A DNA stretch of 64,000 nucleotides from Hyposmocoma kahamanoa (GCF_003589595.1 NW_020653855.1:2722359-2786358); one strand, 5' to 3'. Shown: positions 42,931 to 53,789, numbered from the stretch's first letter. Numbers and translations are program-made. Notes: a model not told the origin generated them from the sequence alone.

Positions 42931-42998
42931 TCTTCTTCGACATGCAGCGTCACGATGTTTTTCTTCACTTTGAACGAGAGATCTTCCTACTAAACATT

Positions 42999-43802
42999 CG
43001 GTATACACCATTAAATAATAAATAAATATTAGACAACATCACGTACGTAGCTCTGAACCCAAAGTAAGTAAAGCACTTGTGTTATGGAAATCGGAAACAA
43101 CGACGGTACCACAAACACCCAGACCCGAGACAATATAGAAAAGTTAGTTTTCTACACGACCAACGTGGTCGGATAGAACAAGCACGTAACGTATTTCTAA
43201 AGTTGAGTCATCTACTCTGCAATCGAACCTTGAAGATCGCGACCAGGGTGCGTTTGGTACGTTGCTACTTGTTTTCGGTTCTTCTGTATGGCGAAGAGTC
43301 CTGGACCTTAACTCAAAATCTGAGCAACCACTTAGAAACCTTTGAAATGTGGGTCTACAGAAGAATTTTAAAAATATCGTGGACGGATAAATGGCCAATG
43401 AAAGAGTATTGTGCAGATGGTTAACAAGAAATTATAGGTCTTGAGTACTGTCAAAAAACGCAAACTACAATACTTTGGTCATATAATGCGTAATGATAAA
43501 TACGACTTACTCCGACTAATTATGCAAGGGCAGGTAAAGGGAAAGCGACCACCAAGAAGAAGGCGTACTTCGTGGCTTAAGAATCTCCGGACATGGTTCA
43601 ACCTGAGCACAAGATCCTTGTTCCGTACAGCTGTGTCTAAAATACAGACAGACCTAATGATAGCCGACCTCCGGTAGGAGATGGCACCTCAAGGAGAAGA
43701 AGTTTTCTACACTGACACGACCGGATCAAACCCGGGACCTCAGAGATGGCGACACCATGAAAACCGGTGTGCAAGCCACTCGACCACGGAGACCGTCATA
43801 TT
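42999..43802 (-). mobile_element. S4 SINE split by a LINE
   Basis: Minus-strand head at 43802-43713 (CTCCGTGGTCGAGTGGCTTG, CACACCGGTTTTCATGGTGT, B-box relic GGGTTTGATCC). Body at 43157-42999 (GTCTCGGGTCTGGGTGTTTG, GGTACCGTCGTTGTTTCC, CATAACACAAGTGCTTTACT) ending in an AATATTTATTTATTATTTAA tail. The 543-bp insert between them is a LINE. Confidence 0.8.
43158..43700 (+). pseudogene. 5'-truncated LINE with target duplication
   Basis: Frame 1 holds ARNVFLKLSHLLCNRTLKIA then LVRCYLFSVLLYGEESWTL and LETFEMWVYRRILKISWTDK. After a stop and shift near 43424 come KKRKLQYFGHIMRNDKYDLL, then WLKNLRTWFN and the last frame to TAG 43675-43677. This is the region downstream of the polymerase domain (RTE/I-like by motif style; clade unsure). 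Flanking AGTTTTCTACAC at 43146-43157 and 43701-43712 is a 12-bp target-site duplication inside S4. The tail is CAAGGAGAAGA rather than poly-A. Confidence 0.85.
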
Positions 43803-44164
43803 ATATTACACGTGTGTACAAAAGGATTTGTAGCCACCGTTGCGATTCGCTACACGAGACAATGCAAAAAATTTAGTTTTCTAATTTTATCGTATTGTTC
43901 CAGACGTAAGGTCATTCGTTTCTAGAGCATATTCACTGAATGCCCTTGATTTTGATTAGCTAAATTTCAGAATGTACAAAGAAATGCGACATTTAACTGC
44001 TTATCTGTGCTCAGCGAGTGAAGCACAAGAATACGAAAGGAAGTACTCGGCCTTTCCTCAACCGATGTGCAACAAATACAATACAATTCGGGGCGAAGTC
44101 CGAAATGTCTATTGGTGATCTGAGAAAATTGAGGTCAAGTGTCACCATGTTAAAAAAGTCTTAG

Positions 44165-44415
44165 TACAGAAATATGAATTACATCTATTTGCCAAGTTTT
44201 ATTAAAATCGATTACCGGAAAGTGCGCAATCAACCCTTAGTTTGCCACCCTTACAGGTGGAATATTTTCGTCTAAAAATGGGACCACTACTGAGGTACCC
44301 TCTTACCAATAAAAAAAAAATCATCCAATCGGTTCACAAATGAGTTATCGCGTAACATAATACATACGAAAAAACGTACAGCCGAATTGAGAACTTGTTC
44401 CTTTAAAGAAGTGTC
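44165..44415 (-). mobile_element. M1 MITE, left end lost
   Basis: Begins AAATATGAATTACATCTATT and ends CTTTAAAGAAGTGTC. TIRs decayed. Confidence 0.75.
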
Positions 44416-44734
44416 AAATATGCAAAATCTTGATAAAGACTGCTGCAATTCAATACAGAAATGGATATTCCAACTAGCTTATACTAATGTTTCTCTTTTT
44501 GTTTGTTACAGGTAAGAGAAATCCATCTCCTGACGTATCTGCTGTCAGTTTTCGTTATCCTCGTCTATGTCTATAGTATAGAACTTACATTTCGAAAACG
44601 TCTTTCTTTACTAAGGTTGAAATTTATATGGAAAGAATGATAAATTTATTCGGATATTCACAATATTTTTTTAATGAAATGTAAGTGCGCATTTGACCTC
44701 CATCTCACATGATGGAAAGTGACGATAAATAATG

Positions 44735-45050
44735 CCTATTCACTCTCGCCTTCAAAAGGTCCAAGTAATAACGTTCAACGAACAAGTCTGCAGGCAGGGA
44801 ATTCCACTCCATAGCCGTTCACCATATAAATGTGGACGCGTAACGCTTCGTGCGAATGTTTGGAATATCCACAACGTAGGAGTGGTACCCAAGCCTACGT
44901 CTGGTCCCCCGATCATGGAAAGGAGAAGGCGGAATCAAATTATGTAATTCCACCGCACACTCTCCGTGATGTATCCTGTAGAATACCGATAAGCAGCCAG
45001 GTGTTCAAGGCTCTACAGCGACGCCTTCACCAATTCTGAGTCACCTATAA
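44735..45050 (-). pseudogene. Jockey/CR1-like LINE C-terminal relic
   Basis: Minus strand, in two adjacent frames: a YSTGYITESVRWNY block that corresponds to YRIxxGECAxELH, then LIPPSPFHDRGTRRRLGYHS, YVVDIPNIRTKRYASTF and WNSLPADLFVERYYLDLLK. It ends RVNRHY-like next to a TAATAAAT region. The same element family left relics at 28121 and 19990. Shifts near 44930 break the frame. Confidence 0.75.
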
Positions 45051-45334
45051 ATATATTAACAATAATATAAATAATAATGTTTCAAACATGTCACACTCGA
45101 AACCAAATACTGTCGTAACTCAAAATTGTGAAATTGAGAAAACACGATTTGAAAAGAAAAAAAAACAATGTATTAAAAGCAACATAGTATGGCACTGGTA
45201 TTACAAAAGTGTTGTAACTAAAAATACTTAGGTGAATTTTAAGATTATAAATCATTATTAAAAATAAAATTTGATTCTCTACACGTCAACAAAACAGTCG
45301 TTACCATATTGTAAGGAACAAGAGTACTAAAGAA

Positions 45335-45604
45335 ACGGATCACAAAAGTTCGTGGAATTACTTATATTTGCCAAGTTTTATTGAAATCGGTTACCGGAAA
45401 GTGCGCGAAACTGGATTCATCCCCTAGTTTGCCACCCTTAGAAGTGGAATATTTTCTACAAATTTAAATGGGATCAATACTGAAGTACCCTCTTTCCAAA
45501 AAAAAAAATCATCAAAATTCGTTCACAAATGCCGTAGTCATCGCGTAACATACAAAAAAACACAATCTAATTGAGAACCTCCTCCTTTTTGAAGTCGGTT
45601 AAAA
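45335..45604 (-). mobile_element. M1 MITE, near full length
   Basis: GGATCACAAAAGTTCGTGGA at left, TTTTTGAAGTCGGTTAAAAA at right. Between them are CGGTTACCGGAAAGTGCGCG and TAGTTTGCCACCCTTAGAAG. An S3 tail-like GCGGTGAAGCATCGTGACAT follows at 45617. Confidence 0.85.
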
Positions 45605-45650
45605 ACAATTCAATATGGCGGTGAAGCATCGTGACATTCAATAAAAACTT

Positions 45651-46130
45651 TGCATAAGTTTACCAAAAGTTGTTCTCTTTGATTTTAGTAAATACAGTCC
45701 CGCGAGGTTGTTAGTAACAAATATCCCTGTATATAAGCTATTTATATCATTTACCAATCGCAATGGAGAATATTCGCTTTTGAAAGCTCAGAATGACCGT
45801 AAGCCTTACTTGATAGGATAACCAATGATGTGAAGGACGGTATGTTGTACTTCTTATGTTTGAAACATTAACGTACATTACCGAACAAGCTGGGTAGTGT
45901 AGGGCGGAGTCGTTTCGAACTGCAAAATCGTTTTTGCCGACTCCGACTCAGCGGTCGGCCATATTTCACGTGAAGGCGGGGATGTCCGCTTTATCATGCT
46001 CTCAAGTGTAATTCCTTTATTTCTGTTTAGTCGCCCCGTTTGTATGCACCGTATTGATTTTTTAAACTCCGAATGATATTTTTTTTGTGCAAGGGAAGTT
46101 AGTAAATAATAAATTATTTTGGTTGCCTAC
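45651..46130. other. unassigned DNA
   Basis: Includes a GC-richer patch at 45895-45990 (GGCGGAGTCG, CGACTCCGACTCAGCGGTCG) without a frame or repeat match. Confidence 0.4.
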
Positions 46131-46218
46131 TGTAACTGCCCCCTTTATCTTTTCCTGCCGCCAATATGAGCAGTAAGCAAGCAGTAATGTGAGCTACGTT
46201 CTGATTTTGAAGGGTAAC
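46131..46218 (+). mobile_element. S2 fragment
   Basis: CTGCCGCCAATATGAGCAGT, AAGCAGTAATGTGAGC and TTTTGAAGGGTAAC only. Confidence 0.6.
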
Positions 46219-46267
46219 AGTATTTATCTCCACAATACAAAACAAAGGAACATTACAGTGGAGATGC

Positions 46268-46423
46268 ATATTGACGCTTGAAAGGCAAAATGGGATAAGC
46301 GAAACTTTTGGTCGTATTGTGTTTACCGTTAGAATCAGTAACATTTGCTGATTCCAACGTCATATATAACTCAATATGATCAAAAGTGTCGCTTATCCCA
46401 TTTTGCCTTTCAAGTGTCGATAT
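46268..46423. mobile_element. M4-related MITE (156 bp)
   Basis: Arms TTGACGCTTGAAAGGCAAAA, TGGGATAAGCGAAACTTTTG at left and the reverse complement at right ending CTTTCAAGTGTCGAT, about 48 bases each with few mismatches. It shares the GAAAGGCAAAA end with 39617 but not the interior. Confidence 0.8.
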
Positions 46424-46555
46424 TACTACATATGCTTAGAGTAATGTATTGTGCGAGACTGGTTGGAGTTCAAACTAAGCAGTGCTTGTAATATGAGTCT
46501 CCAGGCACCCAACCCCTAGGTTATCATGTTTGTGGTATTGATTGTAAGAATATTG

Positions 46556-46660
46556 AAATAACAGGCACGTAAGACCTGTCAACTTATGTCTTAGGGTGAA
46601 GAGCACAGTGACAGTGCCCCTTAGATCTTTGCGTACTAAAGCTCGGAATGGTACGGCAAC
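46556..46660 (+). mobile_element. S2 middle fragment
   Basis: AACAGGCACGTAAGACCTGT to AAGCTCGGAATGGTACGGCA. Confidence 0.7.
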
Positions 46661-46775
46661 TGTGTATATAAAAACATACCATCACGCCCGTCTCCCTGTG
46701 GAAGCTATGAACTCCAACCGTTACGATACAGACAAACCTCTCCGATAAATTTTGTGATTATGGGTCACTTTTTTA

Positions 46776-47075
46776 TACTAAGTGACGGGACGAACAAATC
46801 GTGCGCCTGGTGGTAAGCAACGTGTCGGTCCATATCAGTCGCAGTGCCACTCAGAGATTAAATATCAAAGATCTGAGGGGCACTGCCACCGCGGCTGTCT
46901 CCTTAAAACATAAGTCGACAATTCCCATGTGCCTCTAATTTCACCAGCACCGTTACCCTTCAAACCTCGAACGTAATAATGCTCACAGTTGTGTAGTAGC
47001 TTGGCGATAGATATAGGTAAGGCAGTACCTCCCTGGACGCACTCTTTCACAAGGAGTTCTACTGATACTGAATTA
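46776..47075 (-). mobile_element. S2 retroposon, full length
   Basis: ACTAAGTGACGGGACGAACA to CACAAGGAGTTCTACTGATA, with an insertion of about 14 bases (AGTTGTGTAGTAGC) near 46987. Confidence 0.85.
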
Positions 47076-47154
47076 CCTTTCTAATCACTGTTTCATTTTT
47101 ACCATCATCATCAACTGTATACCAAAGTCCCACTCTGCCTTCATTATCGGAACT

Positions 47155-47242
47155 AAGGTTTAGAACCTTGTTTGATCCTCTCGGGAATCAAGCCCAGACC
47201 TCCACATCCAGTAGTATAAACTGTTGGGCCACTGAGGTCGAA
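47155..47242 (-). mobile_element. tRNA-like SINE head
   Basis: Minus strand CCTCAGTGGCCCAACAGTTT with B-box-like GGCTTGATTCCCGAG. An S4-like layout without the recognisable body. ACCATCATCATCAACTGTAT upstream resembles an RTE 3' tail. Confidence 0.45.
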
Positions 47243-47549
47243 ACACATACGAAATTTATTTATTTATACAGGCATTACATAAGTCTCGTTCTTATCATAT
47301 CGATGGCATACACTATAAAATAGTGAGCCAGATCTCAGCTACGCCGACATAGGCCATCATCGTACGAATCACACCGCAACAGTCCAGGTTGAATCCATCT
47401 GCAAATCCCCACCTGAACAAATTGTTCTTACTCCGACCAACCTAAGGCCGAAGCTTATTTAAAGGCTTGCAGATCGGCCACGGCAATTCGTATCCAGGAG
47501 GAAGACTCAGAAGGCGGGACAAACATCACAAACAAGCAAGACAAACCTT

Positions 47550-47910
47550 CTTCTTCTTTCTTAGCCGTTCTCAACCTTTAAGTTGAAAGCCTCGTTCAGT
47601 CCCATCTTTCCCGGTCTTGAGCAGTTTCTAACCACTTTGTTTCCGCCAATCGTTTGATATCGTCGTACCAACGCATTTGTAGTCCGAAGACAATTCTACC
47701 ACTGCACTACCTTGCACCAAGAGCCTTTCTTGTGGGCGACATGGCCAGCCCACTCCCACTCCAATTTCACAACCCGTTTAGTAGAGTCATCACTCACTTT
47801 ACTTTGCTCTCTGACCCATTTGTTTCCTTTACGGTCTCTCAGCGTAACTCCTATCAGTTTTCTTTCGATTGCTCTTTGTGCCAACTGAAGTTTGTGGTCT
47901 CCTTAGTAAA
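47550..47910 (-). pseudogene. RTE-clade LINE C-terminal relic
   Basis: Minus strand: QRAIERKLIGVTLRDRKGNK, WVREQSKVSD, KLEWEWAGHVAH, then in a shifted frame MRWYDDIKRLAETKWLETAQ and DRERWD. This matches the same protein region as 29576 but belongs to a different, more decayed subfamily. Confidence 0.75.
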
Positions 47911-48904
47911 AACCCAGATCTCGGGTACGAATGGACGTAAGCACGGGCAAAAGACTAAAGTACAAACATACCCCGTTGTAGTGTAGCAAATATTTCTCTC
48001 TAATGACTAATAAAATAACATAGACTTTATAGAGTTCTTAAAATAGACACTAAATTCACAGAAAGTTAGAAAGAAAGTTCTCTTTCACGTCATTTTATAG
48101 GAGAGTCCACGAAGTCTCTCATAGTGTAGTAGCGTTCATTATCAAGAGAGAGTTTAATTTGGGTTTGCATATGTTGTCCTTTTCTTCTTTCTTAAGTGAG
48201 TTTCGTATCATTATAAATCAATATACATCTATAAAGTGGACTTTCTGTAAACATTTCTAATCTTGGAGTATGTGGTAGAAGCTTTGTATTCAATGGAATC
48301 GCCAATTAGCGAGTTAGTAACGTAAAGTGTTTATAAAATTAACTTAAAACTAAACTCTTAACTGTCTTTAGCTTAGTCGGATAGAAAGACAAAGTGAAGT
48401 TAAACCAAAAGCAATCAGAGTGCAAATGGGGACAGATCAACAGATCGGTGGAATCATCCCCTCCCCACTTTAATCACGCACATAAATTCACCCGAACCAA
48501 TTCTTGCTATCACTTGCATGGCAACGGATGCTACACACGACCGATTTGTTGTTCAACAAATGTTGTTAAAGCACATCACAATGAAAACATTCTCTATTCA
48601 TTTTAATGTCGGAAATAAATTTAACCGGACTGTCGATTTGTTGCACAACAATTTTTTTAATTGTTTCATGACATTGTTAATTGTGTCATAAACACTCGTT
48701 GTTGCTACCTATGTACATATTCAAGATAAGTTACACTGAACCACTTTGTAGTATCAGTAAGAGATATGTGAATACAAATATCGTCTATGGTGAAATCATA
48801 CCTCACATTTGAAAGCCGTGACTGCCTGGATCGCTACTGGCTTGAAATATTAACTCTGCTTGACTGTAGTAGTTACATAACGCTTGCCTTTCTTTCATTT
48901 ACTC
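47911..48904. other. unassigned DNA
   Basis: No repeat family recognised. A GGAGAGTCCACGAAGTCTCT patch near 48101-48120 is weakly palindromic. Confidence 0.4.
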
Positions 48905-49160
48905 TATAACGATTATTGATACAAAGGTCGAACCGAAAAAAGGATCCTTCGATTTGCTGACACAATTTGTACCTCAATTGGTAGAACGGTGCTCCTAGTT
49001 TGGCGTAGATACGCAACTTGGAGTCCTGTGAAATCGAAGGAATTTTTCTTTGTGTTCGATCTTTGTATTTATTTAATAATTATAACTAGATAGTGGAGTA
49101 AATTCACAAACTATAAATTAACTATAATAGTATATAGTATATACTAAAATATCCTGATGT
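48905..49160. mobile_element. S3 SINE preceded by an inverted S3 tail
   Basis: 48905-48957 is an S3 body/tail on the minus strand (ATTGATACAAAGGTCGAACC). 48960-49160 is a plus-strand S3 with head TACCTCAATTGGTAGAACGG, body TCTTTGTGTTCGATCTTTGT and tail TGATGTTCAATGAAATC. Confidence 0.7.
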
Positions 49161-49337
49161 TCAATGAAATCAATATTATGGTATTATTACCCAAATATAT
49201 TACCCAAAATCTCTTCTCTCCTATGCTTGTCATTAAAATTCGTAAAAATACTAATTTTGGTATTCAACAATTTTATTATTTCATAGCTGTGCACGGTACA
49301 GTAACATTCGTCTATTATTACACATCTTCCTTTTTAA

Positions 49338-49585
49338 CCGACGTCAATAACAGGATGAGGTCCTCAATTCGACTGATTTTTTTTTTATGTTAAAATTTGT
49401 GAACCGATTTTGATGATAATTTTTTTGTTGGAAATAAAGGTACCTTTTAGAAAATATTCCACCTCTTAGGGTGGCAAACTAGTTTCGCACACTTTCCGGT
49501 AAACGATTTAAAAAAAATTTGGCAAATATATGTATTCCACGAACTTTTGAGGTCGGTTTTTTTAGTACTCAGTACTGAGATTATT
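49338..49585 (+). mobile_element. M1 MITE with 3' palindrome
   Basis: TAACCGACGTCAATAACAGG to TTTTGAGGTCGGTTTTTTTA, followed by GTACTCAGTACTGAGATTAT. The last block, a small palindrome, also follows M1 copies at 32770 and 61998. Confidence 0.8.
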
Positions 49586-50132
49586 TCATTTTTTTTTTGT
49601 CGTCGCAACACGAAAAGACTTCTAATTTTTGTGACCAACATTATCGACTTTTAGTCGCACAGTCATCCGTGTGCAAAAACCTTTATATCTCCAACGCTGT
49701 GCCTTGTTTCATTATTTTGTTTGGTCAGCCGAGTTCGTTAATTACGATTTGGTGCTCAATTTAATTTCGGTTGATGTTTAGATTGAAAAGAATTCCTATA
49801 TTAGTTAAACATTTCATTTGCTCCTATCACAACAATTGTGTTAAATTGGAGGTGCCTAGAAGTCTGTGAGTAACGCATTAAACAAAAGGTGTCTCAACTG
49901 ACGAAAGGAAATGTTTTAATTGGCCAAGCGGAGTCTAGTGCTGGGATATGCCGATGCCGAATTAGGAAGAAAGAGAAAATTGGTAATTCCATTAATAATT
50001 TACATCACAGTACACACACATTATATGATATGATTCATAATACAATACAAATAATACAAGACTTATTAATTATTAAATAATTTGACGTATTAACTAAATA
50101 AATTAAGTACTAAAATTGGGAAAATAGATTGT
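49586..50132. other. unassigned DNA
   Basis: No recognised repeat. The sequence becomes very AT-rich after 50000. Confidence 0.4.
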
Positions 50133-50262
50133 GCGCTGTGCTATTGCGGAATTCACTTCCACACAGCGTAATGTCATCGCACTGAAAATGCTACGACACT
50201 GATTTTCAGTGGACCCGGTAACAGCATACATGCGGCACGAAACAAAGCAGACGTATTTTACT
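50133..50262 (+). repeat. unclassified repeat, pairs with 11362
   Basis: CACTGAAAATGCTACGACAC, TGATTTTCAGTGGACCCGGT and GGCACGAAACAAAGCAGACG match the copy near 11400. Confidence 0.6.
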
Positions 50263-50612
50263 AAAAAAAATATTATCAGAGCTACGGGTTTCTCTTAAAA
50301 CGATGTAAAAATTACGTTATTCAAAGCGTACGTTAATCTTTATGTACATGCAGCTTCTAGATTAACTATACGCAAAAGGCTTTGAGCGCCCTGTGAATCC
50401 TGTATAATAATACATATATTCAGGACGATATTACAGTTACAGCGCTTCTGCAGTACGTCGGAAATGTTCGCCAATTTTTACAATACTAATACTGCACACA
50501 AGAACGGAGACAAAGGATACAACAGGAACAATCGGCCTTATTCTCTATATAGTAATTTCTTTAAGTAACCTTCCTTTTCATCATCGTATCGTATCCACGG
50601 CATACTGCATAA

Positions 50613-51167
50613 AGGCTGTTTCACGTTACACCGTGCCTGTCGGGTCAGTCATTCACTGATTCACATACTGTGCAGGGTCTGGGCCGTCACCGTGCCGGGT
50701 TCGGGCTATCACCGTGCCCTGTCGTTTCCACCGTGCGCCCGGTCAGGATTTTTTTTAACGTTATTCTCCATTTTTCTCTTGAATAATGATGGCAACCACT
50801 GAAATAGCTCTTGATGATGAAGTATTGTAAATACAAATTGAAACTAGAAAACGACGATGGTGTGTACATCCTGTCTGGAGAAAACTAGAATCCGAAGGAG
50901 AATTTGCCACGCTCTACAAAGATTTAATAGATGATGAGAGCATTTTGCGCTTGCCCGGTTCACTACACTATAGCCCAACGTTGACTACCCTCCGGGTGAC
51001 AGGCGAATGCATTCATATTACGAAGTGTCGCGATCGGGCCGAGTTGAAACCGGGAAAAAATAGTCGACGCCGTACCTCGACCGTGACACGAACTCGGCCC
51101 GGTCTAACGTGAAGTTCTATGACGGGAGCACGGCCCGGCCCCGGCACGGTGTAACATGAATCAGCCT
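50613..51167 (+). mobile_element. PIF/Harbinger deletion derivative
   Basis: Terminal inverted repeats AGGCTGTTTCACGTTACACC and, inverted, AGGCTGATTCATGTTACACC, with TAA at 50610-50612 and 51168-51170, a 3-bp TWA duplication typical of PIF/Harbinger. The left part has repeated CACCGTGCC words. The interior keeps an N-terminal coding scrap. 555 bp against about 3-5 kb for autonomous members: the DDE part is deleted. Confidence 0.82.
50786..51115 (+). pseudogene. PIF/Harbinger transposase N-terminal scrap
   Basis: From ATG 50786: MMATTEIALDDEVL, a stop at 50828-50830, then KRRWCVHPVWRKLESEGEFA, TLYKDLIDDESILR. The RRWWV-x-P...GEF-x-T-L...D block typically opens PIF/Harbinger nuclease proteins. 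After about 50950 the frame runs on into sequence that pairs with the left terminal region, so the similarity ends there. Confidence 0.72.
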
Positions 51168-51170
51168 TAA

Positions 51171-52242
51171 TGCCTTGCCATTGTGGTAAAATGATTTGTC
51201 GATCGGCGTAAAGTACTCACGAATTGTTGCCCGTAGTACGCCAGATGTACAGGAAAGGAAAGTAAGTCGTGTGAGGAAGCTACTTTCGTGCCATCCTTTC
51301 GTCATTACATACTTTTACTTTTTTCCTTTCTTTACTTTTTTACTACGTGAACCATGAAATTCGGAACTCGGTGACGGTTCGGATATCCGGCTTCGGAGTC
51401 CGAATCAACATTACAAACATCACTATTGCCAGTTCAAACTGGATTATCCGTGCACTCGAAGTTGCACTTTGAAACGTAGAATATCATTTTGAACTCCCAA
51501 AGTTCTAAAATAATAAAAGTTTATATTCGTACAAATTTTGCATATGACGCGGGAAGTTCACTGGTTACATTAAGCCTTGTGGGAGCTGTTTTACGTATAA
51601 GTGGCTTACCTATTACCAGAGATTCGAATAAGCACAGAACATTTACTTTATCATTTAGCTTTATAATATTTAAAAAGAGGATAATACTTGTGTAACACCA
51701 CAACCCAACAAATGGTTTAACATCAACAATTTAGTAACCTCGCTTTGCCGCTAGATGCCATTGCGATGAAAATAGAACGCGCTATCGAAGTGTTCACTAA
51801 ATTACCATTTAAGATGTAAAAGGAAATTGCTTTGTACCGTTTTTCCGGTGGCGCAGTCAAGGCATCAGCGGCCAACTACAAAATATCCTTCATAAAAAAA
51901 ATGCTTTGTATCGAATCACAGGACCTTTGAGTGGCGCTCCTGTACTTCTATCTGTTGGGATACTTGGATGCAAGCTCATAGTATCGTCGTTCCTTACCAT
52001 CGACCGCCGCTTCCACCTCGTGTGACAGTGAGCTGCATCGAGAATACTTAAGTGCGTTTATATCTAAAGTAATTGCATTTGGAGACTCAGACGTCACCCT
52101 CTCGTGCTTCGGAAACCTTTTATACTTGTAATTTAATTTTATTGACGAATGACAAACAAATTGTACAAGGTGAGTTATACATAGTAAGAATAACCGCATA
52201 GCCGTAGAATAATAAGACTAGTATGGTTATACTAGTGTATTT
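51171..52242. other. unassigned DNA
   Basis: No repeat family recognised. Frames of 60-83 codons overlap on both strands without domains. Confidence 0.45.
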
Positions 52243-52491
52243 TAGGTAGCAGTAGAAGCTCCTTGCGAATGAGTTCGTCCAGGGAAGTACTGCCACTGTA
52301 CCTATTTCTGCCGCCAAGCAGTAATGTGAGCATTACTGCGTTCTGGTCTCAAAGGATAAGGGTGCTGGTGAAATACAGACACGTGGGACTTATGTCTCAG
52401 GGTGACGGGCGCAGTGGGAGTGCTTCTAAGATCTTTGTAATTTAAAGCTCTGAGTGGCACTGCAACTGTTATGCATAGGCGTGTCGCTTAC

Positions 52492-52685
52492 CTGCCTCCG
52501 TGGCCGAACGGTTACCATGCCCATGCCGGACTGCCACGCAAAGGTTCGTTTCCCGGGCCGGGAGAAATATTTGTATGACTTACATTTATTTCTCTCGTGA
52601 GTTTGGGTGTGTGGTTATCTATGTTGGCGACACAGGGTTTCCATTGTGCGGGGCTATGTTGAGTGTGTACGTTGTTATATTATAA
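52492..52685 (+). mobile_element. S1 SINE inside S2
   Basis: Head CTGCCTCCGTGGCCGAACGG with a duplicated CATGC; B box altered (GGTTCGTTTCC). The body lacks the CATGGCACCC block. Ends GAGTGTGTACGTTGTTATAT. Confidence 0.85.
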
Positions 52686-52710
52686 CTTATAATATAACAA
52701 CGTACACACT
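52662..52710. repeat. perfect 49-bp palindrome at S1 3' end
   Basis: 24-base arms (left AGTGTGTACGTTGTTATATT then ATAA, 52662-52685; right 52687-52710) around a single C at 52686. The arms are exact reverse complements. The left arm is the normal S1 3' end; the right arm is its mirror. Confidence 0.95.
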
Positions 52711-52921
52711 TATAATTTATAAGTATATTACCAGCCGGCGCACGACTTGTTCGTCTCGCCACTTGGTATTATGAAAAAAAAAGGTAACTCCATACAAAGA
52801 TTTCTGCGTGGCCTTTATGTATGTACGGACGCAGACATTCCCATGATCTCGCGAGGCGCTCACGTTGCATAACAATGGTCGTCCCAACGTGCCTTTCATT
52901 ATTATAGGAATATTTTTATTT

Positions 52922-53106
52922 TATGAACAAGTCGCAGAATCGCAGATCTGAGAGGCACCGCCACTGTATATAATATACACATAAGTTGACAATCTCGTGT
53001 GCTTGTAATTTCTCCAGTACCCTTTAAAACCGGAATAATGTACACATTACTACTTGGCGGCAGAAATAGGTAAGGTGGCAGTACTTCTCTGAACGAACTG
53101 CTGTTA
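52922..53106 (-). mobile_element. S2 retroposon, decayed
   Basis: TATGAACAAGTCGCAGAATC to TACTTCTCTGAACGAACTGC, with deletions. Confidence 0.75.
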
Positions 53107-53451
53107 ATATACATGTAATAAAGATTTTTTCAAATTTTAATCTCAAATCGAACATTAACACGGCATGAACTAAATTAAGTCTATCTCAAAAACACGAAAC
53201 GTACAGAATAATATAAAGGACCCTTCATTTGTCTCCTAAGTTAGCATTTCATTATGCACAATGTCAACAGAGTAGGAAAAAAGGGAGTACTTGGGTAAAA
53301 ACAATAGCGAGTTTCAAGATGGCCGATTGTGACGTCATCGGTTTTTGTCTCAAAGCGATATGAAATTAATTGTTCACTAGAAATAAGCTTACTTTGTGTT
53401 GGCATCAGTTCGTGCACACATATAGACAATTACAAAGTAAAAACTGAAAGA

Positions 53452-53541
53452 AATCGCGAAGATCTGAGGGGGCACTGCCATTGCACACATCATCCTTAGA
53501 CAAAGTTGACAAGTCCCATATGCCTTTAATTTCACCGGTAG
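53452..53541 (-). mobile_element. S2 middle fragment
   Basis: AAATCGCGAAGATCTGAGGG to CATATGCCTTTAATTTCACC. Confidence 0.75.
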
Positions 53542-53579
53542 TGTATATATAAATTTTAAATTACAATACTGGCTGGAAT

Positions 53580-53620
53580 GTTTATTTATTGAATATCATG
53601 ATATTTTTACCACCATGATT
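53580..53620 (-). mobile_element. S3 tail scrap
   Basis: TATTGAATATCATGATATTT then TTACCACCATGATTTTTG, the S3 tail on the minus strand. Confidence 0.45.
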
Positions 53621-53789
53621 TTTGAGATAAGAAAAGTCGGTTCTCACTACTCAAAGTATATCGAGAAAGAAAAACGCCTTGAATTGGAGAATAGCAAAAC
53701 CAACCATTAAAATAATTGCCCCTTCAGTAAAATTAAGGCACTATTTATAAAAATGAAATGTACGAATGAAATGAATGTTCATGCGTGAT

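Larger units (their letters stand above)
52243..52785 (+). mobile_element. S2 retroposon carrying S1
   Basis: S2 from GCAGTAGAAGCTCCTTGCGA to GGCGTGTCGCTTACC at 52491, resuming near 52730 with CAGCCGGCGCACGACTTGTT to CACTTGGTATTATGAAAAAA. TTACC flanks both sides of the insert. Confidence 0.85.
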
